Part shown: positions 1 to 12,200 of the stretch, piece after piece
Numbering within the stretch: the first letter of the stretch is position 1
Layout of the letters: the number at the start of each line of letters is the position of its first letter
Source: Hyphochytrium catenoides
Lineage: Eukaryota; Sar; Hyphochytriomycetes; Hyphochytriales; Hyphochytriaceae
Assembly: GCA_900088475.1 (NCBI GenBank)
Contig: FLMG01001160.1
Location: forward strand, 1 to 30,348
Direction: 5' to 3'
DNA: 30,348 bases
Made by a program: the position numbers and the translations under genes
Notes under the pieces: model-generated
Database searches by the model: none
Seen by the model: the letters and a program-made list of their open reading frames with translations, nothing else
Told to the model about the DNA's origin: nothing

Positions 1-2199
1 TGCCTGTGTAAGCAAACGACGTTGAAGAGCCCGCCACACGTCTTTCGATTATAAAATTACTGCGGTAGCTTTTTTTTTATACTCGTAGAGTTAGAGTTGA
101 GATCGAATGAGAGAGAGAAGAAAAAGAAATCAATTTCTATGCGGGAAAGCGCAGCTTATCTGGTCATTAGAAAATACCCTCGTTAGCTCTTTGAGAACCG
201 CCGCCATGACAATGAGAGTTGATGGAGGACGGAGGAAGTGAAGAGAAAGAGGCTTGTTGAGACGCTTCCATTTATCTGAAACAGCCAACCTTCTTCAAAG
301 GAACAACTAAGGTTCACTCAGTTTACTTATTCCTAGCATGCTTGGGTGCCTTTTTTTTTGGTGTTCTGCAAGAGAAATGTGGGAGGATCCACTGCTCTCC
401 ATCCTGCTTGTCAGTTGGTACCCTTCAGACCTCCCCTCGGCTCTTATACACATACTTTGTGGCGGCTTGGGCAACCATGTTTATGTGTCCTCACTTCAAC
501 ATCAGGATGGGTGGAATATCCGAGGACAACTGACTCCGATATATTGCACTTGAAGTTGCCATGCTACCCTCTTACTCGATCCTATTTAGTAGATTTTTTA
601 CCTTACTCTTGATTACTTCAGAGTGCATACTATAATACGCTGGGTTCCTTTTACCGGAGTCAATTTGAATGATTTGTATTGTTTCCTTTCTGAGGCCCCC
701 GCAAGTGAAGAAGTGGGTGGTCCCGCAGTCAGAAGAGAAAGGACGCGAAAGATGTGTGTAAGGAAAGAAAGGGTATGAAGGGCGATGTTGCTACATACAC
801 ACTAATAAATCTGACTCGATTCCAGGAACAGCCACCTGCTTGCTGAGCAGCTTCTGCACAAAGTTCAAGTGGGAAGACCACAGTGGACAAAATAAGGTTT
901 CTCGCAGCAATAATACTTGAATAGAACTTTCTATAAGCCCTTTCCAAAGGCAGCTCTGAGAGATAGAGCCCCCCGTTCTCATCACTTCTGTGGCTCTTGG
1001 GCAGGCATTTTATAGCCCACCCACGCCACTAACATGGGTATACTGTAAAGGACAATCCCAAGTCCCCGCATTGACAGGCCGTAGTTCTAGTAGCAGCTGG
1101 CCATTCCAGTTAACCTTATGTTCACTGCACCATATTCCCACCCACCTGGTGTTTGGCGTGTTGGTTGTGTAAGGTTTTGGTCTTTTTGAACAGCACCCAT
1201 ATTTGCCCTCGTACTTGAGGTCCTCGTGCCAACCTGCTGCTCCCTGATTCCTCCCTCGTGTCTTTTGCCCCTTCCTCCTATCTCCCTTCACACTCTTGCG
1301 GCCTTTCTTTCCGTCTGTTCTTCAAGGCAACATGAGCTCGCCTCTCTCATCAAGCCAGCCCCCAAAGACTTTTCCCAGAAACCTGAACAGACCTCAACTA
1401 CGGCAGTAGTAATACTATTGTGGGATCGACAAAGCAGCGTATTGAGCTCTTTCTCGTTAGTAATACGAGCTCTTCGCCGCTCGCAGGGCCTTGGGCGGAG
1501 GCAACTTTTGTTGTACTCCAAGATTATTTGGTCTGCATTACTGCTCGTCCCTATGGCCCTTTGCTAACAATGGCTTACCCTTATTAGGAAACATAACTGT
1601 ACTTTTCTTACTTTCTCCTCAAGTTCTCCCTGTTCCTTGCTGGGCTTTAGGGTGGGACAATTCGAGTTGTACTGTAATAATTGTCCCCAAAGCAACAACG
1701 GTCTTGAACAAACCAAAGGAAAGAGAAGAGAATGCTAGGAAGAGGAGGGAGCGGGTGGGGGTGAAAGAGATTTGAAGAGTTTCTGGCTTCCCTATCATTA
1801 TTGGTCTTATAAGGAGACAGAGGCGCAACAGCGCGGACTTTTGACTGAGCTGGTGTTGAAGGAGGAGGGTACATGAGGAGATAGATTGCCTTGCTGCTTG
1901 ATCTGTTTGAGTTGAAGCTCGGACGTTCATTGCCAATATCACGTCTGCGCATTATCTCTATCTCAATTGTCGGTCCTAAGCTCTGGCCGATAGGCAACTG
2001 TAAAAAGCCGACGTTAGTGGAGTCTTCCGCAGCCCGGTGGCGAAGCATCTACAGAGAGGACGACTGAATCGGCGGAGACGCGAACGTGCTTTACCCCTTG
2101 CTAAGACAACCTTAAGCGTAGGAGTGCTAGCGAGAAGCAAAGAGTTTGGAGACTACGAGAGAGCTTCCAATAGCTACATTGGGATCGGGGGCCAAAGCC
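1..2199. other. No defensible gene; upstream region of the first zinc-finger gene
   Basis: About 2.2 kb with only short overlapping open frames on both strands, none with a recognisable domain and none joining to another across a plausible intron. Frames near 1226-1567 (+) and 1619-2048 (-) are the longest, and their composition looks like chance. The last 100-200 bases probably hold the promoter and 5' leader of the zinc-finger gene that starts at 2200; a stop codon at 2128-2130 closes its frame upstream. I see no RNA gene or mobile element. Confidence 0.5.
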
Positions 2200-3236
2200 A
2201 TGTTTACTTTGCCCTGTAATTTTCCAGGTTGTCTGAAATATGCGAAGATAAATGGCAGATGTTTGCAACACTGTCCGGCAGGGGAACAGAGCATAAGAAT
2301 GGATTCACTCTGCAGTCCTCGAAAGCCTGAACAAAGCCCTTCATCACCGAGTCGCCAGAGAGATTCCGCGGAACGGTTGGACTCGATGCACGAAAGGATC
2401 ATGAAGCCTGAGACTTCAATACCTACCTGCTCTGAGCAGATGCATATCACGATTCCGACCATTCTACAAGTGTTAAAAGAACGCGCTCCAGAAGCTGGGA
2501 ATGCTAATTTCGCGGCGTTCCCAGTACGTAAAGTGCCATTCTCCCCTTGCTTCTCCCCAAAGCCAGCGAACTGCCTACCAAGAATTCGCCAGTTACAGGA
2601 GATGAGCAGGATGAGTAATGCAGCGACTATGGCAGTGACTGGCAGTCCACTGGTTCATCCGATGACCGCACAGGTGATTGGGACTCCAACCACGTGCATC
2701 CTCTCATCAGCCTCTTGTAAGACGTCGGTGACTCAGTCACCACAACGGAAGTCATCGTTTGTGCTCGACCATGATTCTAGAGGAGAAAGTACAGGGGAAG
2801 AGTCTGATATCGGCATGTCTCGGGAAGAGTGCGAAAACGTACGAGGAGGGAAAGGAGAGACGAAGTGGCCGAGGAGAAAGAAATGCTCGGTCGGTGATTG
2901 CCCCAATATATCCAAAACAAGGTGAGCCACACATCTTAGTATTTGTTGCGAGTATGTACCGATATTTACATTGGCTTTCCACTATACCATAGGGGGCTAT
3001 GTAAAAGACACGGCGGCGGTGAGCGCTGCAACCACCATGGCTGCCCAAATAGTGCGAAAAAAGGAGGCTATTGCATACGCCACGGCGGTGGGCGCTGTGA
3101 GATGGAGGGATGCACTTCAGGGGCAAGACGAGGAGGTCTCTGTGCCTTCCACAACCGAGTGAAACGGCAGACGGCAGCAGCTGACCCTGTAAGCCCACCA
3201 TTTCGCGCGGCTACAGTGATTCGCAGTGTCTCGTAG
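2200..3236 (+). CDS. WRKY19-type zinc-finger protein, four fingers, two exons
   Basis: Exons 2200-2921 and 2993-3236 (71-nt intron, phase 2), 321 residues. The unit is C-x4-C-x9-C-x2-H, the short Cys/His repeat found in WRKY19-like proteins of oomycetes, algae and plants. Finger 1 sits at residues 6-24 (CNFPGC to CLQH); three more are packed at the C-terminus (CSVGDC, CNHHGC, CEMEGC) with GG/RG-rich linkers. The intron splits finger 2, so the frame is only complete after splicing. The roughly 200-residue middle is Ser/Pro-rich and probably disordered. I chose the ATG at 2200 because the longer frame begins at a TTG. Function is unknown; nuclear DNA or protein binding is inferred from the fingers. 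It is a relative of the gene at 20696-21865. Confidence 0.85.
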
Positions 3237-3942
3237 ATCAAAAGGGTAGAGAATGACTGGGATGTATGATTGTGCACATGTATGATGTAGACGTAGTGTA
3301 TATAGTTTTATATAAGCGGTCTCGGCGACGTTGGCCTTGGGGTTTCCTACTACCATTGAGGGACTAAATGCCTTGTCCGACTGTACATGGGTAAATATAT
3401 CAATTTTGAAGTTTGTGAGCATCTTGTATCAGACCACAGCTGCACCAGATTAGAGCAATAGTACTAGGATCCATGAGGGGCTTTACCGCGAAAGATAGAG
3501 ATCTTTCCCAGTCTGCGGGAACCATCAGCTCAGCTCATCCCGAAATTTCTTCGTAATCTACAAGCAGCTCATCTTCCGTCCCCCTCATCACTCACCAGAG
3601 AAGATAGGCGGGAGGAGGAGTTATTATGACTGTGTTGTGTTGCGTTTCAGCTCTATATATAACTCAGTGGCAAGCGGAATATGATAACTATCCAATTGAT
3701 AACCATGTCAGAAGAGGTTGTGAGTTGGTCAGGATCTGGCTCCAAAGATACAGTGTGCAGCGCGCAGTATAACGGCAATGCGGTGACTCCTTTCGCTAAC
3801 AAATGAAGAATCTCTGGATGAAGAGCAGAACGTCCCGATGCGATACCGTGGGCTGCGGTCATAGCTGTGTCCATTCCAGGGAAGACAGATCTGGCTGCGA
3901 TATAGCCAAGTGCCTCACCACCGGCTTGGTTAGTCCACCATT
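3237..3942. other. Intergenic region between zinc-finger gene and dehydrogenase
   Basis: About 700 bases between two genes on the same strand. It should contain the 3' end of the zinc-finger transcript and the promoter of the dehydrogenase. A 73-codon frame on the minus strand (3653-3874) has no recognisable content. I see nothing else here. Confidence 0.5.
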
Positions 3943-6049
3943 ATGATTAGCCGTAGCTTAAGTTCCCGTGTGCTCCGGCGCCGCCCCAGTCTTGCGAGTC
4001 GATACTATCGACCTCGCGGTACGCGCCGAGAGGTAATGTTGCATTTATGTACTGTCAGGACGATTCTGTCGGCTGACCACCCTGGTGTTAGCTCTCGTCT
4101 ATCAACAAAGAGGTCTCCATGAGCCCTGGAGAGTTTATTAGAGATATGCAGGTGGCTATCCTGTTCGACTTGTTTTCGCACGTTTTCTCACCAACTGCAG
4201 GGCAACTTCAGGCCCATGGCATCCGTAGAGGCTTCATCAGGTATGAAGAAGGTGCGGGAGTGGTGGCTAGTCATCAGGTCCTACAACCAGTCGCCGATAT
4301 GTTGAGAAAAGACCGAATTGACTTCCACAAGGTGACGCGCGTTATGACACATAAAGCAAATCTTCCGTGGCCGCTGACATAGTATGCCTAGCATGAGGCC
4401 CTCTTCTTCGAAGTTGGGAAGCAATCTAGCGCTTTGATGGGTGCCTTTCTCTGGTGGACATTTCGCGGACAGGTCTCCACCTCGGCTCTCTTACTGAAAA
4501 TTTTCCGACAGACCATTCACTCCCATCTTTCTGCGTTTGGCGCAGGGTTGCGGAGGGATTCGACTCCGAAGCTACATGAGCATGGAAGAATATGTCCGAG
4601 ATGGGATGCGCCTTTCACTTGGAATGGGAAGAAAGAATGCTCTAGCTGGTATTCCCTTAAATATCTACTTCAACTTCCTACGCTGACCTTCCCCGTCCTT
4701 GGGGCTGGACGAGTAGGGCTCTGGTGGGGAGGAGGAAAGGGAGTCATTGCGGAGCCGGATAACATGGATATTAACGACCCGGAATACAGAAGAACACTCT
4801 TTCACGAGTATGGCCAGTTCATAACGTCTCTTAGAGGTGTATACGTCGCAGCTGAAGATTCAGGCGTTAATGTGTCGGATATGGATAACGTGTATGCAAG
4901 GAGCCGCTATACCACGTGCATCTCTCCATACTTGGGAGGCAGTGGCAATCCTTCAGCTCCCACAGCGGCGGGTGTGGTTTGCGCTATGGAGGGGGCGTTA
5001 GCTTTTCGTGGAGAAGGCTCTCTTCAGGGGAAGACTGTAGCCATTCAAGGAGTCGGTAATGTTGGGTAGGGTCCTTTTTGTACTATGTCCTCCAACTCGC
5101 ACATATCGCGTGCAAGCTATCAACTGCTCTCACTTCGTCAGGTTACACCTCATCCGTTACTTACTGGAGAAAGGAGTCAAATCCATAGTAGCGTCAGACA
5201 TTACTGCTCAACGCGTTGTGGAGGTTGGGATGATGCCGATCATTAACGCGGGTAAAGCACTAGACTTACGTTACCACCACAGGTCTCTCGGATGTTTTCA
5301 ACTGACCGGGTTCAGGTTAAGCTTGCTGATCGCGGAGACAACACCATTTTGTCTGAAAAGTGTGACATTGTGTCTCCCTGCGGTTGGGGAGGAGTGCTTG
5401 ATGACTCCACTATTCCCCATATAAGGTACCAAGCCTTGCTATTCTCACGTTGTCCATAACAACCAAGCGGATTGAGCCTCATGGAAGTTATCAGCGCAGG
5501 AATCGTTTGTGGGGCAGCTAATAATCAGTTAGCTAATCCAGAGGATGGTGACCGGAAGCTGGAAGAACGTGGGGTCACCTACGTACCTGACTTCGTGGCG
5601 AACCGTATGGGCATTGTAAATTGTGCCAACGAGCAGGTGAGTGTATTTTGCCTGCTTACTAGTTGGAAATTGAAGAGTGACTAGCTTTCTACAGTATGGA
5701 AGGGTTGGAGCGTTGTCATCGTTGGCAGACCCAGCTATTTCAGCTCACTTAGGACGGGAGGACGTGAATAGTGTATACAATGTGACCCTGGGAGTGCTAC
5801 GACTCGCTGAAGAGAAAAACTTGACGGCGGCTCAAGCAGCAAACCATTTAGCAGACAAGGTCATCTATCCAAGGAGCGCGCCTTCAAATAATTTGTCGTG
5901 ACTACTAATGGCTCTAGCAAGTCTATTTCTTGGACTACTCCCCACTCACGCTTGATGCGCAGGCCGCCAAGAAAGAGCATCCAATTTGGGGCCACCGATC
6001 GAAACACATTATCGAATCTCTTGTGCAAGACCGATGGTTAGAGGAGTGA
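3943..6049 (+). CDS. Mitochondrial Glu/Leu/Phe/Val dehydrogenase (bacterial type), 11 exons
   Basis: Exons 3943-4032, 4113-4151, 4212-4331, 4392-4472, 4546-4648, 4717-5065, 5142-5223, 5283-5425, 5495-5636, 5695-5859, 5963-6049; 466 residues. It catalyses NAD(P)-dependent oxidative deamination of an amino acid; I cannot tell which one from sequence. Family marks: MGRKNALAG with Lys140 and GGGKGVI with Lys152, the same 12-residue spacing as the two active-site lysines of leucine dehydrogenase; AEDSG with the catalytic-type Asp192; the NAD fingerprint GVGNVG at 256-261; and VCGAANNQLA and NRMGIVNCANEQYG near the C-terminus. Exon 1 encodes an Arg/Ser-rich, acid-free peptide (MISRSLSSRVLRRR) that looks like a mitochondrial presequence and ends exactly at the exon border. 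The closest relatives I recall are bacterial, so an old transfer with later intron gain and a new targeting exon is inferred. The least certain border is exon 1 to 2. Confidence 0.92.
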
Positions 6050-6216
6050 GCTTCCATGTGTGCTGAAGGAGTCCATCGCCTTTTCCAAGCGTCTACCGCT
6101 CAATGCAATTATGCCATCACAGAGATGCGTGTTCTCCGGTGCATCAGGAGCTCGTATTGCATTCAAGCTAGCTGTCTTAGGTTTACTTTACAAGGGACTA
6201 TGGCACTTTAACGATA

Positions 6217-9200
6217 TCATACGTACACGGCACTGAGATTTCTCTTCAAGGGCTCGTCTTCCCGTCTCGACTCTTGTTGGTGGTCTGCATCGGGTCTGGG
6301 GTCTGCAATGCTCATTAGTGCTGGACGCTATGAAAAAGACAGGACGTGATAATGGTGAGCCCGAGAAAAGAGGGGAGGAGGGAGAATAATGCACTACCTT
6401 GCACTTAGGATCTGCATCAACGTTTCCGCAGGCCTTCTTCCGCTTCTCAGAAGATCGCTGCGGTGACTGTAGGCAGGGTTCTTGAGATAATAGCCCTTCA
6501 ACCTTCCGCGCAACGAATGGTGACTGCATCTGAGGAGCGGTACAGACAACCGCTTCTGGCCTGTCCCCTTTGTCGAACGCTGCCGGGCAAAATGCCTGGA
6601 TAAAGGATACCAGGTTAGACCCTGACAGTAGTATGGGGACAGCCTACTTTGTCCACTACTGCAAGTGTTTAATGTGTTATCTAAAGAAGCGAGTTCATGA
6701 TGAATCTTTCGCTAGTCACCTTTTGATGATCTCTACAAGCTGGAAACCAGCGGCCGTCACGCTCAAGCACTAAGCCTTCGTTCTTGGCACACTGACCATG
6801 AAAGCTCTTAGTGCAGTCCCAACCGAGGCACTTAACTGTGGCACCCTTCCTGCTTCGACAATTGCATTTTACCCATTAGCAGCAGCATAATACGTGCAGA
6901 ATTCCAGAGAATTGCGGTTGGCGGTCCACATCATATGAACAGAAGAGATGGCAGGACAGAGAGTCAACTAGGTGCAAAATGTAATAGCAACATCGAGGGT
7001 AGATCAACAACGCTTAGAGATAAGGAGAAAAAGAAGGAGGGGGACAATAGAGAGCTCATGAACAGGGGGAGCTTGGCGACTGAAGATATTCCTGAGATCA
7101 AACGTACAGGGAAGCTTGACAAACGCGGCACGAGCCCAGTATACGGGCAACAGGAATGGACCGCATGTCAACCTGGAAAGACCACCGCGAGAGGCTGTCA
7201 CTTGGATTAAAGAGACGCGAAACCTCAGGGACCAGTAGTGCACAGATCTCATGCACCAAAGAAGTAGTCTTGTTATTCTCCCGGGATATCACCGCAATCG
7301 GCACTAGTTTGCCACTAGGGCAGGGGCAAAAGATGCATGTGTTGTTACCTGCCGGGGTAAAGGGGACATGGCAGGGACGGTAGTCCTGATTGTGAATGGG
7401 TTGAAGATACATGATACTGAGGCATTCTAAGGTAGAGGCGGCAAGACAAAAAGGAGGCATTCTAAGCTAGAGGCGGCAAGGAGGCATTCTATGCTAGAGG
7501 CGGCAAGAAAAAATCAGTCTCACCGGCAACCTCTGTTGGGGCTGATGAAATAGCTGTAGGCGCCACTGTGGACTGAACCTCTGGCACTGTGGACTGAATC
7601 TCTGGTAGTGGAAGCGCTGACTCAATTTGTTCTTTCTGCAAAGTAGACTGTATGACCAGAATACCCTATCAGCTTTAGGTCAAGCAACAAAATCTTGGGT
7701 TTATAACCAACCTGCTTCTTACACCGATAGCAAAAGCAACGGCCCTGACATCGGAAGCAAACCCAAGCTAGGTCTACCATTATAGCCTACAGTGGTAAAG
7801 ACCAAGGCTTTAGATTACTAAAGGGCCGTATTCTCAGGCATAAAGTCTTTCTCACCCTTGCATCAGCGTTGTAGTGCTTCTCTATACAGGTAAGGCAGTA
7901 CCGAACCTTGCAGGTCGTCTTGGAAGACAGCTTTCTCTTGCACTGTACTAATGCCTGCCATCGACAGGTTTTGGTATGCGCAGTTAGCAGTCAGCGATGA
8001 AGGGCTTGTGAGACGGCAAAGATCAAATAAGGACACGGACCTCTGCCTGAAACAGCTTGTTACATCGATGACATCGCTTTTCTTTTGCCTTGCACGTATT
8101 CTCGTCAGCACCAAGTGCTCTCTGTACATCTACAGTACTGCTTCCTGACTTTCCTGCTGCTACGAGGACGCGCGGCGCCTTCCCTATTATGTGCTCCGAA
8201 GGGATGCTGAAGCTGCCGCTTCGCTTATGGTTAGGTGGAGACAAAGAAGAGAACGATGGAGATGGCGGGCAACGGGAAGACGGCGGAAGCTGTCGTTGCC
8301 TCAGCGCATGTCTGGCACAAAGAAGGCCTGTGGCTGCAGCCTCATGCTGATCCTGCAGCCTGAGCTGAAGGCAACAGAGCGGATGGAACGAGCAGGTGCA
8401 TCCGTTGCTGTTACACAAGACAACGCGGCCGCCTTCCCGACCACACACCATACACGCAAGCTATATGACAAAATGTTAGTAGATATTTTAGGCGCTATGG
8501 AAGAAAAAGGTCTGCCAGTAAGAACGTGGCTGCCAGGAAGGGGGGGCCCTGAATTCTGGCAGAGGGTTTAGCTGTAGTTGCGGCTCCTTACCGCTGGGTC
8601 TTTTGGTAGAGGTTTCCCTTCGGTGAATCTGGTGCAGAGAATGTGCACCCAGCCTTCATCCCGCTGCTTCATTGCTCCTCCGCTTCTAAGACATAGGCTA
8701 CAGTGGTGGTCTGCTGCCACTGCTTGAGACTCTCCCTCAACAGTGCCATTTTCTGCCGTCGTTCGTTTGCTTTGCATTTTGACCGACTTGCAGGGATCGC
8801 AATACCAGTCGCCGGTGGGAATAACAGGGACATCATAACACTTTTGATGCACCGCAAGGTTACATCTGCATTTGATACGACGCAGTTTTGCATGAGTGCG
8901 AGGAAAAGCAGGCTTCACTTTCAAAGGCAGACAAAGGGCCAGAGCTGAAAGTTCTTAATGAGAGTAACCGCGATAAGCCACGCAAGTTTGGACAGATTGA
9001 AGACTGTTTGTGAGCCTTTACCTGTCGCAAAAAAGAATTTGATTCTCAAACTCCGAAGTTCCGCTGCTGCACACGGAGCACTTCGCACTTAATATTGCTT
9101 CCAGCTCTTTCCGCCGTTGTTCTTCCTCTTCTTTTAGCCTTGTAACAATGGCCAGGTAGTCTGCCGTATCCTTTTCAGCCAATCTTTCATGGGGAGAGGA

Positions 9201-12200
9201 CTAAGAACGGAAATGTGAAGTGTCAGTAAGTCATAGGTCGTGTTTCCTTGATCAATATTGGCGCTGCTGCAGAGCACAAAACGAGCGGGAAGGCAGAGCC
9301 GCTAATCTCATGCGGACCGTATGCAAGATCCCGAAAATATTCTATGAAGAGTCATAGCGAAGGAGATAGGTGTCTCTTACTGTCTCCTTTTCTTGTCTGT
9401 CAATCTGGATGATGCAATCGACCTGCCTTGAAAGCTTCGCACGCATGTCCTCAAATTGTCTATTAAGCGTTGCGATGGTGTTCACAAGCTCATCTGAGCC
9501 ATCCTTTGAGAATTCATTCCCATCATGAGGATCCATGGCACTAGTTATGAGGAGAGGAGTCAAATGCTTGCGGGTCTTGACAGAGGTACGGACACAAAGA
9601 ATAGGGAGGCTCAGAACGCCGTGCCAAAGTTTGCTGCTTACCTCAATATCGTCAAGAGCTGGTTCTTGGTCGGGTGGGAGAAGAATGCCGAATCTAGAGC
9701 GGGCCAAATATCTCCAACTTTTAGGGGGCCTGGCGAGGGCCAGCCCCATGAGACGGTACGGTCTTGGCCGTCCTGTACTTGACAGGATGGAGAAAGCGAA
9801 CCGTCATCATTGTCGCCAAGGTCCACCAGAGTTGCTGGAGACACTTTATCCCGCAGAGAAGTATCACATGCTGACGCCGGGGTTGATAGCGGAGGTTCTG
9901 TGCTCGTGGGGACGGACATAGACAGTTAGTCTCTCGCTCCAAAGTGAGCCGCTGAAAGGCCCCTTAGAAAGTCGCTCGTGTAACCTTCTTCAACAAATCA
10001 CTATTCTCCTAAACTAAATGTGACTTGAACGGACAACATGATAGTCCATCTGTTCCCGTGAAATATGGTGCAGCACACTTGGCTTAGACCCCATAGAGCC
10101 GCTAATAACTGACCGCCTGCTGACCAGAAAAAAAGCCAAGACGCTGCCTATATGACTTCTTGCTAGTATGCTTCGCATTACCTTTCGAATGCTTTAAACA
10201 ATACGCTACCCATTGGAGACCTCCTGCCGTATTGACCTCTTGGAACTTAAAGCCACTAGCTCTCCCGCAGGAAGGATGGAAAGCTACTTTGCAGGAACGG
10301 TAAGCGCATTGGATGCTACACCCTTGACGTTTATCCACACACAAAGAGCAACGCAGGACTTTTCGGAGCTTGAAGGCCCTATGCATGTGAACACATAAGA
10401 TTGTGAGATATTAGACCTGACTATGGAGGAAAGATGCCTGATCAGGTCTTAGCGCAGATTATTTGGACTCTTTCCGGTCAGAGACAGCTAGGGAAGGAAT
10501 TAAAGAGAAATTGACGAGACAAATGCGACTAAGAACTTGAGGTGATTGTCAGTCCCGAGTTACTACCTCTCTTCCCCCATAATGGGCTGCAGCTTTTCGG
10601 GTTGCCCGAAAGTGATCTCTGGTATGTAGAAAGCGCAGAAAATGTGCGCCCAGCCACCGCTAGTTGTCCTTTTCATGGCTCCTCCCTTTTCCGGACAAAA
10701 GATGCACTGCGGTCTTGATGACTGCAGCCCAAACGCGCTGAGGCCCCGGGAGAAGGAACAGGCATCACAGCGCCAGGGGTCTAGTCGGCAGTGGTTGCAA
10801 GAAAGTGAGAAGGTGTGACAAAAACAGCAATTGCAGAGTAAAACGGCATATCTGCCTCCAGCAGGAGAGTTTGGAACCAAGAACGCGACCAACTTAACAC
10901 AATTAGTGGGAATCAGAATACGTCTCCTCCGTCATATGGGACTCTCAAGTATATCGGCTTCTATCCTGCAGCCTACCTGGCAGCTTCTCCTCCAAAGCGT
11001 AACAGTCAAGGTGGACGTGTAGCCCACAATCTGAGCAGGCCATAGATTCTTCTCCTGCCTGCTGCCAGCAAACATGACACTGGATAGACCTTGTTCCTTC
11101 TCCAATCTCCGAATCTTCATGACTTGAGACGGCGGAACTGCTTTCGAAACTATGAAAGCCATCTTCTTTGCTGACCACCAGACACTCACCATTGGTAGTA
11201 CCTTTGGCCTGAAGGAGCAATGGATAAGGACTCAATAAGAGCAAAATGAAAAGAGAAACCTCCGGAGAGTAACGATATTTGTGTTACTTTCAGCAAATGT
11301 CCAGGAAAGAGTGCTTGCAACTTATTCAAGTGCAAGGCCTTGAAAGCCATAAACCAGGAGTCGTGCGCTACTGCCACAACGGCGGAGAAAATGCTGACTG
11401 CGCAAATGTGATTCTTACGTTTGCTTTGGAGAGGTTGTTGGCTGGATTACTCGGACCAATATCTCCAGGTGCTTTGCCGCCATATATAAGAGCTGAGGAC
11501 AATGCCTTCTTGCTCAATTTGCCATATTCCAAAACATGCTTTGGACAGTAGGTTGTCAAATTNNNNNNNNNNNNNNNNNNTTGAAAGATGAACCGAATGC
11601 CATGAGAGAGGCCGCAAGTGGCATGGAACGCCTTTACGCAGGATGGTTGGGAGCATTGGAGACATGCACCTGCTGCTTTCCTATTGGAGCTTGGAGCTTT
11701 CTGGGAGATCAAGAAGCGTTAACTGTACCACTTACGCTGAAGGCCACCTTCTGCAGGGAAGAAGGGGGTTTGCTGTGTACTAGACAGAATAATTTCTGGC
11801 AAAACTGCATAAGTAGAACAGAGATCCTGTGTAGACTTACCTGCTTGCAAAAAATGCAGGTCAGAGACCAGCGGGCTGGGTTCATAGATGACAACGCGCA
11901 AACTCGCTCCTTCATGTCCGGGCTATGGTAAAACAGCTCTGGGATGCTCTCTACACAAACGATATGCACCCAATGTCCACCCACTGTGCGGGTGAAGGCA
12001 CCGCCTTCGCATAGTCAATAACAGGTAGTCGATAAGATATAGAAGTGTTGGATCCGGTGTAGAGAAGAGCCCAGGAAGTTAGTTTGAACTTTTGAGACGA
12101 TCGCCAGTTAAGCTACAAATACCTTTGCTGGGGCATAGGGCACATGTAGGTTGATAGCCCTCTCGACAAGGGGCACACTGCCATGGCTGTGAGGATGTGG

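Noticed and set aside
1619-2048. Overlapping minus-strand frames of 107 and 133 codons
   Set aside because: They overlap each other in different frames, lack motifs, and lie in what is probably the promoter and leader of the zinc-finger gene.
2146-2199. Extending the first zinc-finger protein to 2146, and the second to 21868
   Set aside because: Those starts are TTG and GTG codons; the first ATGs are at 2200 and 21865 and are the normal choice in a nuclear gene.
5224-5282. Keeping the segment 5224-5282 as coding in the dehydrogenase
   Set aside because: The retained frame loses the family match, while splicing it out gives VVE|VSRMFSTDRVQVKLADRG in the conserved frame.
7489-7647. Ending the reader gene at the in-frame TAG at 7491-7489
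   Set aside because: A consensus GTGAGA donor at 7523 and a phase-matched acceptor at 7349 lead into a clear ePHD (CIFC, VHEICAL, CRVC, KGATVKC, SFHGQCA). The stop lies in repeat-bearing intron sequence, so the longer model is preferred.
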